A stretch of DNA of 64,000 nucleotides from Brachyhypopomus gauderio (lineage: Eukaryota; Chordata; Actinopteri; Gymnotiformes; Hypopomidae). The notes beneath the pieces were generated by a model, which saw nothing but the letters and a program-made list of their open reading frames with translations, made no database searches and had not been told where the DNA came from. The stretch spans positions 17,558,324 to 17,622,323 of the forward strand of contig NC_135211.1 of the NCBI RefSeq assembly GCF_052324685.1. The letters run 5' to 3'. This document shows, piece after piece, positions 25,451-37,011 of this stretch (its first letter is position 1; the number at the start of each line of letters is the position of its first letter). The position numbers were made by a program, and so were the translations under genes.

Positions 25451-26389
25451 CTGAGGTCAAAAAGGTTTAATATCTATAAAAAAAATTCAGATGAGGTCTG
25501 AGACCCATGGATCCATACTAGCAAGATTTAGAGATGGTGCGTGTTGTTGTTAAATTACTGTTCCTCCTTTCTGAGTTACAGAAGGCTATAACACATACGG
25601 TATAAATGTGAAATACAACACAGTGGTCAGGAGTCTCTTGCTTGGTACACTCACCACAGTTCTCCATACCTAGACACTGAGTTTTGATGTCCTAGATTTT
25701 GTCTGTGTTTAATGCCAGAGTCAGATGTGTTTAATGGTATATGTACTGCCTTAGACATCTACAGGGACTGCTCCTTGGTCATTGTAGCGTAGACCAACAT
25801 TCCCCATTTCAGTCATCAAGGACTGAGACCTTGGACCTTGATAAGGCTGGTGGTGGGGCCAGAGGACTGTGTGTCTTTGGAAGTGCAGTATCTGCAAGCC
25901 TTTGAGAAACAATTGTATTTATTCTTAAATGGTGTGAAACACCTTTAGTGTGGACTCCAATCAAACTGTGATTCAGAGTTCTTTTCAGAGCTAATTCAGG
26001 TATATCAAACAGGGCCACAAATTCTTATGAAATTAATAGTGAAAAAAATTCAAAAAGCGTTAAATGCATCATTGTTCTGTATAATAACAAAGTGAAATGT
26101 TGGACGCTTTTATACATCCAATGTATCTTTACAAGTGCATGAGCATTTGAGTGCCTGTAAGGAGAAAGAGTGACGTTTCTCTCAGTGGTGGATATTTCAC
26201 ACTAAATTCTTATATTTAAAATATTAATTTTAAAAATGCATTTAACAACATTTGGGTAATCTTGCTTGAAGATCCAACAGATTCAACAGATACAAAATAT
26301 TTTTTTGTTGTTTTATTTGTTAGAAAATTCTAAAAACCCACAAGATCCTTCAAGAAAACAGATCCTGTTTGGTCTGGACATCTCTTGTG

Positions 26390-26684
26390 TGTGACAGGCA
26401 GGGTGAGCGAAATAAAATGGAAGCGATCACGCCGAGTCTCAGGGAAAATGGTTTAATGAAAAAAGTGCACTAATCAAAAACCCGTGACTTAGATCCGAAT
26501 TAAGGATATAATAACCAGCGGTCAACTGGTACAAAGACAAGACATATAAAGACGAACAAACGACCCTCAGGTGAGACGGATCACGGGCTCCACCCACCCG
26601 AGGGACGAACACAACGCAACACGTGACAGGACAGCTGCCGCTGTAGACGGGGGCGACCAGTAGGGGGCCCTCCGTACCGTGACA
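26390..26684 (-). mobile_element. solo LTR (295 bp), same family as 28958-29252
   Basis: Read on the minus strand it begins TGTCACGG and ends CCTGTCACA, with a perfect 5-bp duplication ttgtg on both sides (26385-26389, 26685-26689). TG..CA ends plus a 5-bp duplication indicate an LTR retrotransposon, probably Ty3/gypsy-like. It matches the LTR at 28958-29252 through nearly its whole length: the shared CCCTGAGACT, GGCGTGATCGCTTCC, CACCTGAGGGTCG and GTCTTTGTACCAGTTGAC blocks lie in order. No internal region remains, so two LTRs probably recombined. Confidence 0.88.
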
Positions 26685-26944
26685 TTGTGTCCTATATCAG
26701 CCAGTAATTCATGATTAATCCATATTTCCTTGTTGACGCCGACCCCCAGATTCCTGTGTCCCAGTGAAGTCTGGGATCTCAGTCATCAGGTGTATGTGGT
26801 GTGGTGGTGCATTATTGTAAAAATAGACAAAGGGCTGTGAGATGAATTGGATTCTGCTCATTCTGTCAGGAACATGGAGCTCCGCTGGTGTCCGGCCAGG
26901 GGCTTGTGGGCATCAGCATTCAGGAAAAAGAAACATGTGGGAAA

Positions 26945-27240
26945 GAAACAACGGTTTACTGGTTGCTACTCAAACACAGCACAATATGAGAGAAATAAAT
27001 GTGAACACAGTGAAACTAATGTACTAATGTAGTCTACATAAACATATGTTAACTGGGAGCTTCTCAAGCACAGCACAATATGAGAGAAATAAGTGTTTTA
27101 AACAACACACTGCAACTAATGTATTCTACATAAACATATGTTAACTGGGAGCTGCCCAAACAGCACAGTATGAGAGAAATAAGTGTTTTGAACAACACAC
27201 CGCAGCTAATGCACCAATGTATTCTACATAAACATACGCT
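26945..27240 (+). repeat. about 93-bp tandem repeat, three copies
   Basis: Each unit contains agcacaatatgagagaaata, an aacaacacac-like block, and tctacataaacatatgttaa. Confidence 0.85.
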
Positions 27241-28261
27241 TGTGTACATAAATAAAGTCCATGACAACATGTCTTAATGTAGGTCATGACGAAGCCAAGA
27301 GCCACACAGGTGATTTGAGGAAAGAATGCTTTGTTTTTTCTCGGTACACTGAACTTCCTGTGTATAAATAGCTTTGAACAGGATCACAGGCGGAGTTTAC
27401 GCACCCCTCTTACTGTATGTTATTTGCGTCATGCCATCGCTGCACTCTCTTTCATCTCCTCTTCAGCAAGTGACTATGTTATACACTTCTCAATGTGCAT
27501 CAGACTGTTGTCATGGAAATAGCTTGTACTGATTTTCCTGTTGTTTAGAGAGTGGTGTCCAAGGTTTGGGATTACTGATGAAAACATATTTTTTTGTGGG
27601 GGAGAACGGGGGGGGGGGGGGGGGGAGTATAATCAGTATCTTGGTGACAGTACCTTATTGGTGCCTTGTATCTTATTGGTGACATTTGTTCTTGTCTGCA
27701 GTGTTTGAATTTGCTCATGATCTGGGGATGTAACATTTATGAGAGGCCTTGAACCAAATGTTGAGTGTCTTTTGTTTGTGGATTAATGAAAATTCTGTAA
27801 TAAATTCTGTCATGAAAATTCTTTTTGAGTTGCATTTTCTGATGTAATTTAAACTGTCACATAACTGTTGTCACCTGTCACCAATAATGGCACAGTTGAA
27901 ACATTTGCTTGAAGAGCCATATTATGTTCTTACTACCATGTCAAAACTAAATTTAAATTTAAATATTTAATTATTTATAGTGCACACGCACACGCATTGT
28001 GCCAAGGACAACATTTTTAACCTATGCTTCATTCAGTGTCTTATGGAAAACCAGCGCCCCCATCTGTCAGAAACTTGCCATTGTAAAGAAATCAACTTGA
28101 ACGTGTTTTAGGATTTAAAGAGTGGGACATTGAGGCTCAGAGAATAAGAGACTTTGTCACTGCCCTTTAGCATCTTTGACCTATGTTAGTTAGTTAGGCT
28201 TTAGTTAGCAGCTAGGATTTAGTCCACACAGGCCTAGTGGAACAAAGGCTCACTCTCCAAA

Positions 28262-28412
28262 CAGTGGCGGACTTAGCAATTTGGGGGCTCAGGGCGAATT
28301 TAGCTAGGGGGCCCATCAACACTAATATGCGTGAAATAAGTCAGTTAATCAGGGGGCCCCTACAGTGGGCTGCAGTTTGAGGGGCCCAAGGCAGTTGCCT
28401 AGCCACGCCTCT
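28262..28412. mobile_element. possible hAT-like MITE remnant
   Basis: The left end cagtggcggacttagcaa resembles the inverted right end agaggcgtggctaggcaa, and the interior has paired gggggccc blocks. No clear 8-bp duplication. Confidence 0.35.
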
Positions 28413-28636
28413 ATGCAAAGACTGCCTCTGTCTCCAAAAGACCATGGTGGAAGTTAGAGGGCTAGAGAGAAAACCTGAGCAAATGCCCCAATAGTGCCCG
28501 CTGTGCTCATTGGTCAGCAGGAGAATGGTGGCCCACTGAAGCTGGTCAGGGAGAACAACAGCATTCATCAAGGACACGCTCCCATTTAAGCCCACTCCAC
28601 CTTACAACAGGTCTTACAACAGATGGACTTATTATA

Positions 28637-28957
28637 GAGCAATTGTTGATATAGAATGACTGTTGACATTGAGTGATTATTGGCATGGAGTGATTGTTGA
28701 TGTAATACAGAGTAATTGTTGATATAGAGTGGTTGTTAATATGTAATGATTGTTAACAAAGAGTGATTGTTGGCATAGAGTGATTGTTGTGTTATACAAT
28801 TATTCCTGACATACAGTGATACATACTATAGAGTGATTGTTGACATTGAGTGACAACATATTGTAGAGTGATTGTTGGCATAGAGTGACTGTTGACATAT
28901 AGAGAGATCGCTGACATATAAAATAATTATTGACATATAGAGTGATTATTGACATAT
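28637..28957 (+). repeat. 19-bp minisatellite, left part
   Basis: Imperfect copies of tagagtgattgttgacata. The array stops at the LTR element and resumes at 31464. Confidence 0.9.
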
Positions 28958-29701
28958 TGTCACGTTGTGGGGGGGCCCCCTGCCGGTCGCCCCGTTTACA
29001 GCGGCAGATGTCCTGTCTTTGGTCACGTGATGTTCGTCCCTCAGGTGGGCGGGACCCGTGATCCGTCTCACCTGAGGGTCGTTTGTTCGTCTATATATGT
29101 CTTGTCTTTGTACCAGTTGACTGCTGGTTATTATTTCCTTCATTTGGAACAATGCACGGGTTTTTGGTTTGCACACTTTCTATTAAACCATCCTATTTCC
29201 CTGAGACTTGGCGTGATCGCTTCCTTTTTAGTTGCTCACCCTGCCCGTCACAGAATGACCAGCCACCCTTCGGAAGCCGCCAGTCTCTTTTACTTTCTCC
29301 TTCGTTCGTGGTCATGTCTCGTGGTAAGTGTTTGTCTACGTGCTGTGTGTTTGTCGTGTTTGTCCGAGAGTGTGTTGAGTCTGTCCCCACTCGTCCCACC
29401 GTGTTTACATGTTGTTTGTGTTGAGACCCGTAAGTAACACGGTGGTGACTAGAGCTGGAGACCTGTAGACTCCGCTCTCACCCAGCGAAACTACCGGTAC
29501 CTCACATTACGCTCGTCCGTTGTCCGTTATCGTCTGTATATGTGTGTGTGTGTGTGTGTGTACGTTGTAGTGTTTTGTTTTAATAACGACGCGGACGTGA
29601 GCGAGTGTGTGAGTGTGCAGTGGTGTGTGTGTTTCGCTGGTGGTGTTCATGTGTGTACGTAGACGGGTCCACCGGTGCGTGCCGCACGCTAGACCGCGTT
29701 A

Positions 29702-30410
29702 AGCCTGGTTTATACTCGACGCGCCGCGAGCGGCGCGAGGGTCCGCGCGGCGAAAATGACGTAATCGCGGTGGCTCCGCCCGTGCGCGAGGGCCTCGCGC
29801 GCTGTCGCGGCGCGAGGTCGTGCACCTCCCGAATTTTGTAACTTCGCGCGCGCGCCGCGCTTCAGCGCGATGGACAAAGTCATGTTTGCCGGGTTCATAC
29901 ACCTATACAAGGTGGAATTAATGCACTTGTACGTCACTTTAAAGGTCCATTTCAATATTTCCCAGCACGTTAAACTTAATTAAGTTAAATATTTATACAT
30001 ATACTCGAAATGAATCGAAATAATTCGCTTTTTTATCACATTCGTTTATGGTTGTTTATTTTCAAAACGCCCAATCTTAACGTCTTCACGTTCTCTCATG
30101 TGTCGCCCTGGAATTACAAGAGGCTCGTATTTGTTAACGTATCGCTTCGGACAACACTGCAAAGCCATATTTACGTTTGATGCCTGATGTGTATATATAC
30201 GGTCTCTGGTCAGGTAAAAATGTTCTTTCCCCGTTTTTGCAGGGGTTTTTTATTCTCCACTGCCACCTATCGCCACCTATCATTTCGGAGAACACTGCAG
30301 CGACGCTCGCGACGTTCGCGAAAGTATAAACGCCTACACCGCTCGCGCAGGGTCGCGCGAGGTGGGCGGAGCCGCGCGCTACGGTCGCTCGCGAAAGTAT
30401 AAACCAGGCT
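29702..30410. mobile_element. Harbinger-like MITE nested in the LTR element (709 bp)
   Basis: Ends are inverted: AGCCTGGTTTATACT on the left and AGTATAAACCAGGCT on the right. The 3-bp TTA duplication (29699-29701, 30411-30413) is the target preferred by PIF/Harbinger elements. The first and last roughly 150 bp are extremely rich in CGCG (gcgcgcgcgccgcgcttcag and similar) while the middle is AT-rich. Long open frames on the minus strand are low-complexity effects of the GC-rich arms; no transposase is seen. Confidence 0.8.
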
Positions 30411-31106
30411 TTAGACGCGAGAGTCTCTCGGCTCTTTTCGCCTCGCTCACCCGATATCCCGTGGTGACGGGGGTGAGCGACTGCGAGCCTGAGAGACGCG
30501 TCGCTGTGGGCGTGACGCATAGCCGCTCGCGTATAGCTCTCTCTCTCCAAATGTCTTCGGATCCCATTGCGAAAATGGTGAGGGAGAGAGAGAGCTGGAG
30601 TAGGCGCGTCACGCTCCACAGAGCGCGCGCATTGGTGGGTCCTGTCCGTTTGTTTGTATTCTGTCTTTGCGTGTTCTAGCGTGTAGCGTGATTTTGTTTT
30701 GTGTAATTCCTCTCTTGCGCCCCTCTTCACTGTGTGTGGGGAGGGGCCCATTTGAGGTCCCGTGCCACTGGGTGTGGTACGGAGGGCATCGTAGGTGCGT
30801 ATATGTTTTATGTTGTGTCTGTGTTTTTTGTTTTGTTATTCCCCGGAGGGGCCCCCCTAAATATGTTTTTGGGGGTGAGCTATGGGGGCACTGCTACGTC
30901 AGGAGACCTGACCTTTGGGAGGGACCCCTGAGCAGGGAGGAGCCCCTGTACCCCTTTATGTAGGCAGAGGATGCCTGGGGTGTATGGGCAGGGTGACCCC
31001 AGTGTGGCGGCCTGCACACATCCACACCTGTGACGTGTGTTGTGCCATGTGCTCCCGGTCCGCACACAGCGGTGGGGCTTAAGCGGCCTAAGGCCGGTTA
31101 GGGCGC

Positions 31107-31196
31107 GAGGGCCCTGTGAGGGCCCTGTGACCGACTGGGGCGTGGTTATCGTCTTGTTGACAGCCCAGTCGGTCACAGGGCCCTCACAGGGCCCTC
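31107..31196. other. perfect 33-bp inverted repeat (stem-loop)
   Basis: Left arm 31107-31139 and right arm 31164-31196 are exact reverse complements, separated by a 24-base loop. Each arm has two overlapping GGGCCCTGTGAG-type units and ends in GACCGACTGGG. It lies near the 3' end of the LTR element's internal region. Confidence 0.95.
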
Positions 31197-31463
31197 ACAG
31201 GGTCCAGGGTCCCGCCCAGGAGGCGAACTAACCTGTATGTGTGTGTTTTATGTTTTCAGCTCCAGGACTGCAGGAAACGGGTCCCTGCCTTGTCAGCGTC
31301 CGATGACGAGAAGCTTAGGTGTTTTGTGTTTCAGCTCAGGACGGCAGGGAACGGGTCCCTGTCTTGTCCCCGCCCTCCCGCCCCTTTGTTGTGTTTTGTG
31401 TGCTGCCGCTGTAAGCCGCACGTCCGGAGGGGAGTGCAGCTTTGGTCGGGGGGTCTGTCACGT

Positions 31464-31580
31464 TATAGAGCGTATAGAGCAATTGTTGACATATAGAGTG
31501 ATTGTTGACATATAGAGTAATTTTTGACAGTGATTGTTGACACATAGTGATTGTTGTGAAATATAGTGATTGTTGACAGA
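31464..31580 (+). repeat. 19-bp minisatellite, right part
   Basis: Resumes the tagagtgattgttgacata array after the LTR insertion and runs into the damaged 3' end of the protease pseudogene. Confidence 0.88.
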
Positions 31581-32703
31581 TGGATAGCTTGTCAGGACTG
31601 CAAGTTTGTGTTATGTCCAATGTCTCGCCATCAGGGTAAATCTGGCCCCATCCAGAGACCACACATTTAAAGCAGAGTTGAACAGGCAGACACACAGAGC
31701 AAATGTGGGTATTCAGAGAGACGGAGTGAGGCAAATTGATTAGCTCGATTTTATGGTTCATGTTTCGGTAACTGAATTTGGGATAGGTGAACACCTGTGA
31801 AGAGGTGTAACAATGTTTTGTCATATTTATTTATTCATATGTATTTTAACAAGATTTTAAGTCTAAAACATACTGGAATTTGTCCTTAGACAAAAGCATC
31901 ATGTGGTGATTAATGGGAGCATTAATCATGGGTTTAATGCTTTGTGATTACTTCATTAAACCAAGTGTTGTTGCACCATCTGCTGCTTTAGAACTGCTGG
32001 TGCTAAAGTTCCTGAGTCTCACTGAGACTCACCTGTCTTACCTGTCCCACCTGTCTCCCATCTTACCTGTCTTACCTGTCCCACCTGTCTCTCCCATCTT
32101 ACCTGTCTTACCTGTACCACCTCTCTCCCATCTTACCTGTTTCACCTGTCCCACCTCTCTCTCCCATCTTACCTGTCTTACCTGTCCCACCTGTCTGTCC
32201 CATGCCCCCTGTCTCACATCTCCCATGTGCAAGGTCTGAGCGTTCTCTTCACTCTTGCCTTTAGCCTGCTGTTTGCAGTTCATTCTGTACATGCATAAAT
32301 AAATGTTTTAAAAATGCTTCTGATATTGGGGAGAGTTAGTCGGTCCAGGTGAATCATGGTAAAGGCCCACACCTGTAAAGAGACCAGCCAGGGTCAGGAG
32401 TGCAGTGCAGGCTCGTCTCCACTAACAATGAAGCCAGAGTTACTCACCACAGAGGGGGTGGCACAACCACCACAGCCTAGAATGAAAGAGATGGGCAGAG
32501 AGAGATAAAACAAAAGAGAGAGAGAGAAAAGAAAGAGTGAATCAGTTTGAGATTGTATAGCAGAGAATTATACAGCAAAATAGAACATGTCATTGTTACA
32601 AACCCTTAGTCAACTTGGCTGTTATATAAATTATTTATTTGTAAGCATGCATCTTAATATTTTGTACTTACAGAAGCAGGATAAGAAGAATCAGACCATT
32701 CAT
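31580..32703 (-). pseudogene. chymotrypsin-like (ctrl-like) serine protease pseudogene
   Basis: Three exon-like pieces on the minus strand. (a) 32703-32672: MNGLILLILL, a signal-peptide-like start, followed by a GTAAGT donor. (b) 32476-32373: preceded by ttctag, 34 codons from CGGCATPS through FIVSGDEPALHS-stop-PWLVSLQ, ending CAG|GTG. This equals the chymotrypsinogen exon holding the propeptide cysteine, R-IVNGEEA and SWPWQVSLQ. (c) 31794 to about 31580: preceded by cttcacag, VFTYPKFSYRN..IELINLPHSVSLNTHICSVCLP, then CVVSGWG, matching the Asp102 and SGWG exon. Lesions: the first Trp of SWPWQ is TGA; the Arg of the activation site is Phe; the NND around Asp102 reads NHK; exons (a) and (b) do not join in frame. 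The His57 exon and the Ser195 (GDSGGP) exon were not found, and (c) runs into the minisatellite. From memory, human CTRL is also in 16q22.1. Confidence 0.75.
32032..32215 (+). repeat. CT-rich minisatellite
   Basis: Copies of cacctgtctctcccatctta and cctgtcttacctgtccc, lying within an intron of the protease pseudogene. Confidence 0.9.
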
Positions 32704-33389
32704 TTTTACAGTGGTCTTCTCCAAAATACAGTCTGATCACAGGAGGGAGGGGTCAGTATAGACTGCAGCAAAAAGGCGACCAATGAAGAGCCACGTCTCA
32801 GAAACAGGTTGAGCGGGAACACAGGCTTTAGGCAGATTTAAGCCTTCTCATTAGGGAGCACACCACACCACAATATAAATCCCAGTCTTGAGGACCCGTC
32901 TGGGCGAAACCTGTCAGGTATAGGCTACAATATTTTATGAAGAGTGATGACTGAGACGTTTTGGCCAGAGAACTACACTGTTTGGCTAATGAATTTCTCT
33001 TTGCATGCTCTATGTGAAACCAGTGACATTTCTAGAAACTAATATTTTTAGATATTAAAAAGTATTAAAAGTTATTAAAAATGTGCTTTGTTTTGAAATA
33101 ATAATTAAACTCAATTTCCAAATATTTTCCATTACTTACTAATGTTAAACACAGACCTTCAGTAGGGATGCCCTGGACTGTGATTGGTGGGCTGGTATGG
33201 CGTCTTCTGCAGTGAGAAGTGAGTGTGCACATGCAGCAGCTTTTAGAAACAAACATTAAAAGACCAGGATTAATGCCTCATGAGAGAAGATTAGAGATGA
33301 TGTGCTGAGTGTGTCCCTGAGGCAGCTCAGAAAATCCCTTTCACACCACATGAGAAGACAAAGTCATTTAACAGTTATATCTGGATTGT

Positions 33390-36225
33390 TCTCCATGGAT
33401 CGCCACCTTGTCGTTGGTGGAGAACCTTGTGTGTTCCAATGAACCTGAGAGCGATGCCGTCAGGAATCAAGGTTCCTGGTAGGGTCACCCATGGCGGTAA
33501 GGTCGAGGGGGAGGTTCCAGACAAAGTGCGATCCAAAGAAGACCTCAACGGTGGGACAGGCAGAGGATGGTGGCTTCTACTTTGGATGGCATCACAACGG
33601 CTGGGACGTCGGAAGAAGGCTGCAGCAGAAATGGGTCTCCAGTCGTCTTGGTCTCCATGCCACTGGGCCCTGACCCGAACTCTGTCAAGAACCATGTGGT
33701 GGCTGTCTGTGCACCAGCCTCTACACGTTAAACAAAATCACGCACAGGCGCCCTCCATAAAGGGATAATGGGATCTTCCAACATCCTGGCTTAAAGTCCT
33801 CTGGCGATCAGCAAATGGCGACGGGGGCAGGATTGTGAAATCTGGAAGCCCTTAGTCATGAGCTGGCACAGTAGGTGGTGGGTGCAAGATCAGTCGCCGG
33901 ACTCTTGGAACTGAGGCAGAAGAGTCCTTCGGCTGCTACACCCATGACTGAGCAGCCCTCTTCAGGATCCACTCTGCTCACCCTGTTTTTTTTGGGGAAG
34001 GGGTTAGAAAAGGTGCCCTAAAAATAGCCTGCCTCAAACACCCTGACTGGATTACCGTGTCCAGTGGAATCACCACCTACGGTCGAAAATACAGAAACTT
34101 TAAATTTAACTTTGGAGCTTGGAACATCCGCACTTTCTGCTGCCCTTTCTGAAACCCGTCTGGCAGATGAAGGGCAAGTGAAGGAGGAGAAAGGGGGTTA
34201 CACTTTCTTTTGGAAAGGAAAACCTGCTGATGAACCAAGGATCCATGGAGTCGGCTTTGCCATTAAGAATGAGCTTGTCGGATGGCTACAGTCCTGAGTG
34301 CTTATGCCCCTACTTTGGACTCTGAAGAGGGAGTAAAAGAGACCTTCTATGCCTGCTTAGGCGAGACACTTGCTAAGATCCCCAGGGAGGATAAGATCAT
34401 ACTCCTTGGTGATTTCAATGCAAGGGTCGGCCGGGACAGCATCCTCTGGCAGGGTGTCATTGGCAAAGAGGGCATTGGGAACATCAACTCCAATGGATCT
34501 CTTCTTCTCAGCAAATGTGCTCAATATGATCTCACCATCACCAACACACTTTTCCGGCAGAAAAATAAATACAAGGCATCATGGAAGCACCCTCGCTCTA
34601 AACAGTGGCATCTAATTGATTATGCTATTGTACGAACCAGGGACCGGCAAGATGTAAACATCACACGGGCCATGTTTGGTGCTGATGATTGCTGGACAGA
34701 TCATCGTCTTGTACGCTGCACAATGTCCATCAAACTTAAGAGGAAAACCAAACTATCGAGGCCCAACCCCTTTGCGCTCAAAAGATGGACAAGTGCTATT
34801 GAAGGACAATGAGTCCATCAATGCTAGATGGAAAGAGCATTTCCAGGAACTTCTTAACCAAAATAGTACCATAGATCCAGGATTTATAAACCTCATACCT
34901 CAGCGTCTCATCAGAGAAGATATGGGTGAACCTCCCAGCATTTTGGAAGTGCAAGATGCCATCAGGAGCTTAAAGAACAACAAGGCTGCAGGCCCTGATG
35001 GGATACCAGCAGAGGTCCTAAAGAAAGGTGGGCCAGAGCTCTTGTGTCACATCCACACCCTTCTCCTCAAGGTCTGGGAAAAAGAAGAAATCTCTCCAGA
35101 GCTCAGGGATGCTCTGATAGTCACCATTTTTAAAAAAGGGGACAAGGCGGAATGTGGGAACTACAGAGGCATCTCACTTCTGTCAACAACTGGTAAAGTT
35201 CTTGCCCGTATCCTCGCAAACCGACTGATACCATTGTCTGAGGAAATACTCCCAGAGTCTCAGTGCGGTTTCCGTTCTTCCAGAGGCACGGCTGACATGA
35301 TTTTTGCAGCACGGCAACTGCAAGAAAAATGTAGAGAACAAGGAAAGCCATTATATATAGCTTTCATAGATCTGACAAAGGCCTTTGACTCTGTTGACCG
35401 CCAGGCTCTGTGGAGCATATTATCAAGGTTTGGCTGCCATGCTAAATACATCAGAATCCTAAGGCTGCTACATGATGGAATGGCAGCCACAGTGCTTAGT
35501 AACAGTGGCACTAAGTCTGAGCCTTTCACTGTGGAGATGGGGGTTAAGCAGGGATGCATAATTGCACCCAGCTTATTTGCCATATTCATTGCTGCTGTAC
35601 TCTACCTTATTGGCAAAGAACAACTGCCACAAGGGATTCCAATCCTGTACAGGACTGATGGCGGACTCTTTAACCTCAACAGATTTAAGGCCAAAAGCAA
35701 GGTTGGTCACACCTCCATCATTGAGTTACAGTATGCTGATCTGCAGCATCACCACCATAATAAGGCAGCACCAGCTCAGATGAACTGGCCATGTCATCCG
35801 TATGTCTAGTACACGTCTCCCCAAACAGATCTTCTACTCCCAGCTGAAGGAAGGCCAGTGAACCCCTGGCGGGCAAAAGAAGCGCTATAAAGACAACATC
35901 AAGTTCAGCCTAAAGATGTTTCATATACCACTGGACAACTGGGAGCATATGGCAATGGATAGGAGCACGTGGAGAAAAACCGTTCTTGAAGGCGCAGCAG
36001 CTCATGAGAGGGACCTCCGGAGTGTTGCAGAGGCAAAGCGGCAATTCCGTAAAGAACCTCTCAAAAAGGCTCCATCGCCATCCTCCACCACCAACAACTT
36101 CCCCTGCCCTCACTGCACCAAATTGTGCAGGTCCCGGATTGGACTTTATAGCCATCTTAGGACCCACAAATAGATGGATTTATGGAGGGCAGTCATACTT
36201 GTTTCGAGTGACCGCCGAAGATATC
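33390..36225 (+). mobile_element. LINE retrotransposon with internal deletions
   Basis: Order on the plus strand: a 5' region from about 33390 (catggatcgccaccttgtcg). Next come endonuclease start pieces near 34090-34290 (FGAWNIRT, then ALSETRLADEG, then GVGFAIKNELV), each in a different frame. Then 34282-34812 with SAYAPTLD, LLGDFNARVG and the LIDYAIV / DHRLV region, the core of an apurinic-type endonuclease. Then a reverse transcriptase from about 34780 (KDGQVLLKDN, FKKGDK..CGNYRGISLLS, AFIDLTKAFDSVDR, GVKQGC). It stops at the catalytic YADD box, which reads YAD followed by unrelated residues. The 3' end (35780-36173) keeps a C-terminal zinc finger, CPHCTKLC..SRIGLYSHLRTH. Frame jumps and missing blocks mark at least four deletions, and there are stop codons near 35767 and 35860. 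Clade not resolved; inactive. Confidence 0.85.
35910..36173 (+). pseudogene. C-terminal zinc-finger end of the LINE protein
   Basis: Open frame of 85 codons ending in a C2H2-like finger (CPHC, twelve residues, then H-x3-H). This is the usual carboxy end of this LINE type and not an independent gene. The preceding codons are in frame back to a stop at about 35860. Confidence 0.7.
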
Positions 36226-36910
36226 TGGATTATAGCAGTTCTGATGTAATATACCTTTCATTCACATACGTTTAACATGAGACAGAAGCAAAACATTGTA
36301 CTGACCTTTGCCTCAAAATTTTAATTTAGAGTAACTTCTAAAGTTCAGGACTTCATGATGAGATTCTACAGAAACGCAACTGCATAATTTTCAGTTCAGA
36401 TCATGTGGATTATGAATTCAAGAAGGTGTGCTTTCCAAAATAAATAAACAAGCAAACACGTAAAATAAATAAACACATAAAAGCTATTCCTAAAATAAAA
36501 CATCTGTGATCTCTATTTGCGTGCTTTGTTTTGTCTTCGCATTAAATTAGCAACATATGGTGCAGAACATCTTGGGCTAAAAGCAATGCTTTAGTGTTCA
36601 TCTTATTTTGTTATTTATCCTTTTTCTGAGTTAATTCTGGATCTGCTTTTGGGCTGGTGGAGCCCCCTGACGGGCCAGAGGACTGTACATCATTCTGCTG
36701 ACAGTAAAAACAAAACAAAGCACAAAAACTCCTGATGTTATCCTATGACTGTGTTTCTTCTGAGCTTCAGTTTGTCTCTACAAAAATTACATAATAGAAA
36801 ACAATTACAGCAACACATTTTGTTTTGCTCAGAGAACTGAACTTATGTGTTGTCTCCTTTACTTTGTCTTGCTTTAATGTAACCCTTCCTAACAGTAACT
36901 ATTTGCACAT
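36226..36910. other. unassigned intergenic DNA
   Basis: No gene or repeat family seen. Confidence 0.45.

Positions 36911-37011
<101 letters not shown>

Larger units (their letters stand above)
28958..31463 (+). mobile_element. non-coding LTR retrotransposon inserted in the minisatellite
   Basis: A 295-bp 5' LTR (28958-29252, TGTCACG...CGTCACA) is followed by a GC-rich internal region of about 2.2 kb. A purine-rich tract (ggtcggggggtc, about 31443-31454) comes next, then TGTCACGTT, the first nine bases of the 3' LTR. There the array resumes, so the 3' LTR is almost wholly deleted. I find no gag, protease, reverse transcriptase or integrase motifs in any frame. The element would depend on enzymes of a relative (TRIM/LARD-type). 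The internal region carries a nested MITE (29702-30410), a perfect hairpin (31107-31196) and a near-repeat with splice-acceptor-like tracts (31238-31290 and 31316-31370). The solo LTR at 26390 is the same family. Confidence 0.75.

Noticed and set aside
25809..26018. 69-codon minus-strand ORF
   Set aside because: It reads cleanly but resembles no family I know, has no splice or start context, and lies in repeat-rich DNA.
28341..28595. Minus-strand ORF as a lost protease exon
   Set aside because: It contains AAHC by chance but none of the surrounding residues of the His57 exon, and it overlaps a MITE-like repeat.
30134..30751. 205-codon minus-strand ORF
   Set aside because: It runs across the end of the Harbinger-like MITE and the LTR internal region, in CGCG-rich sequence where stops are rare; no motif.
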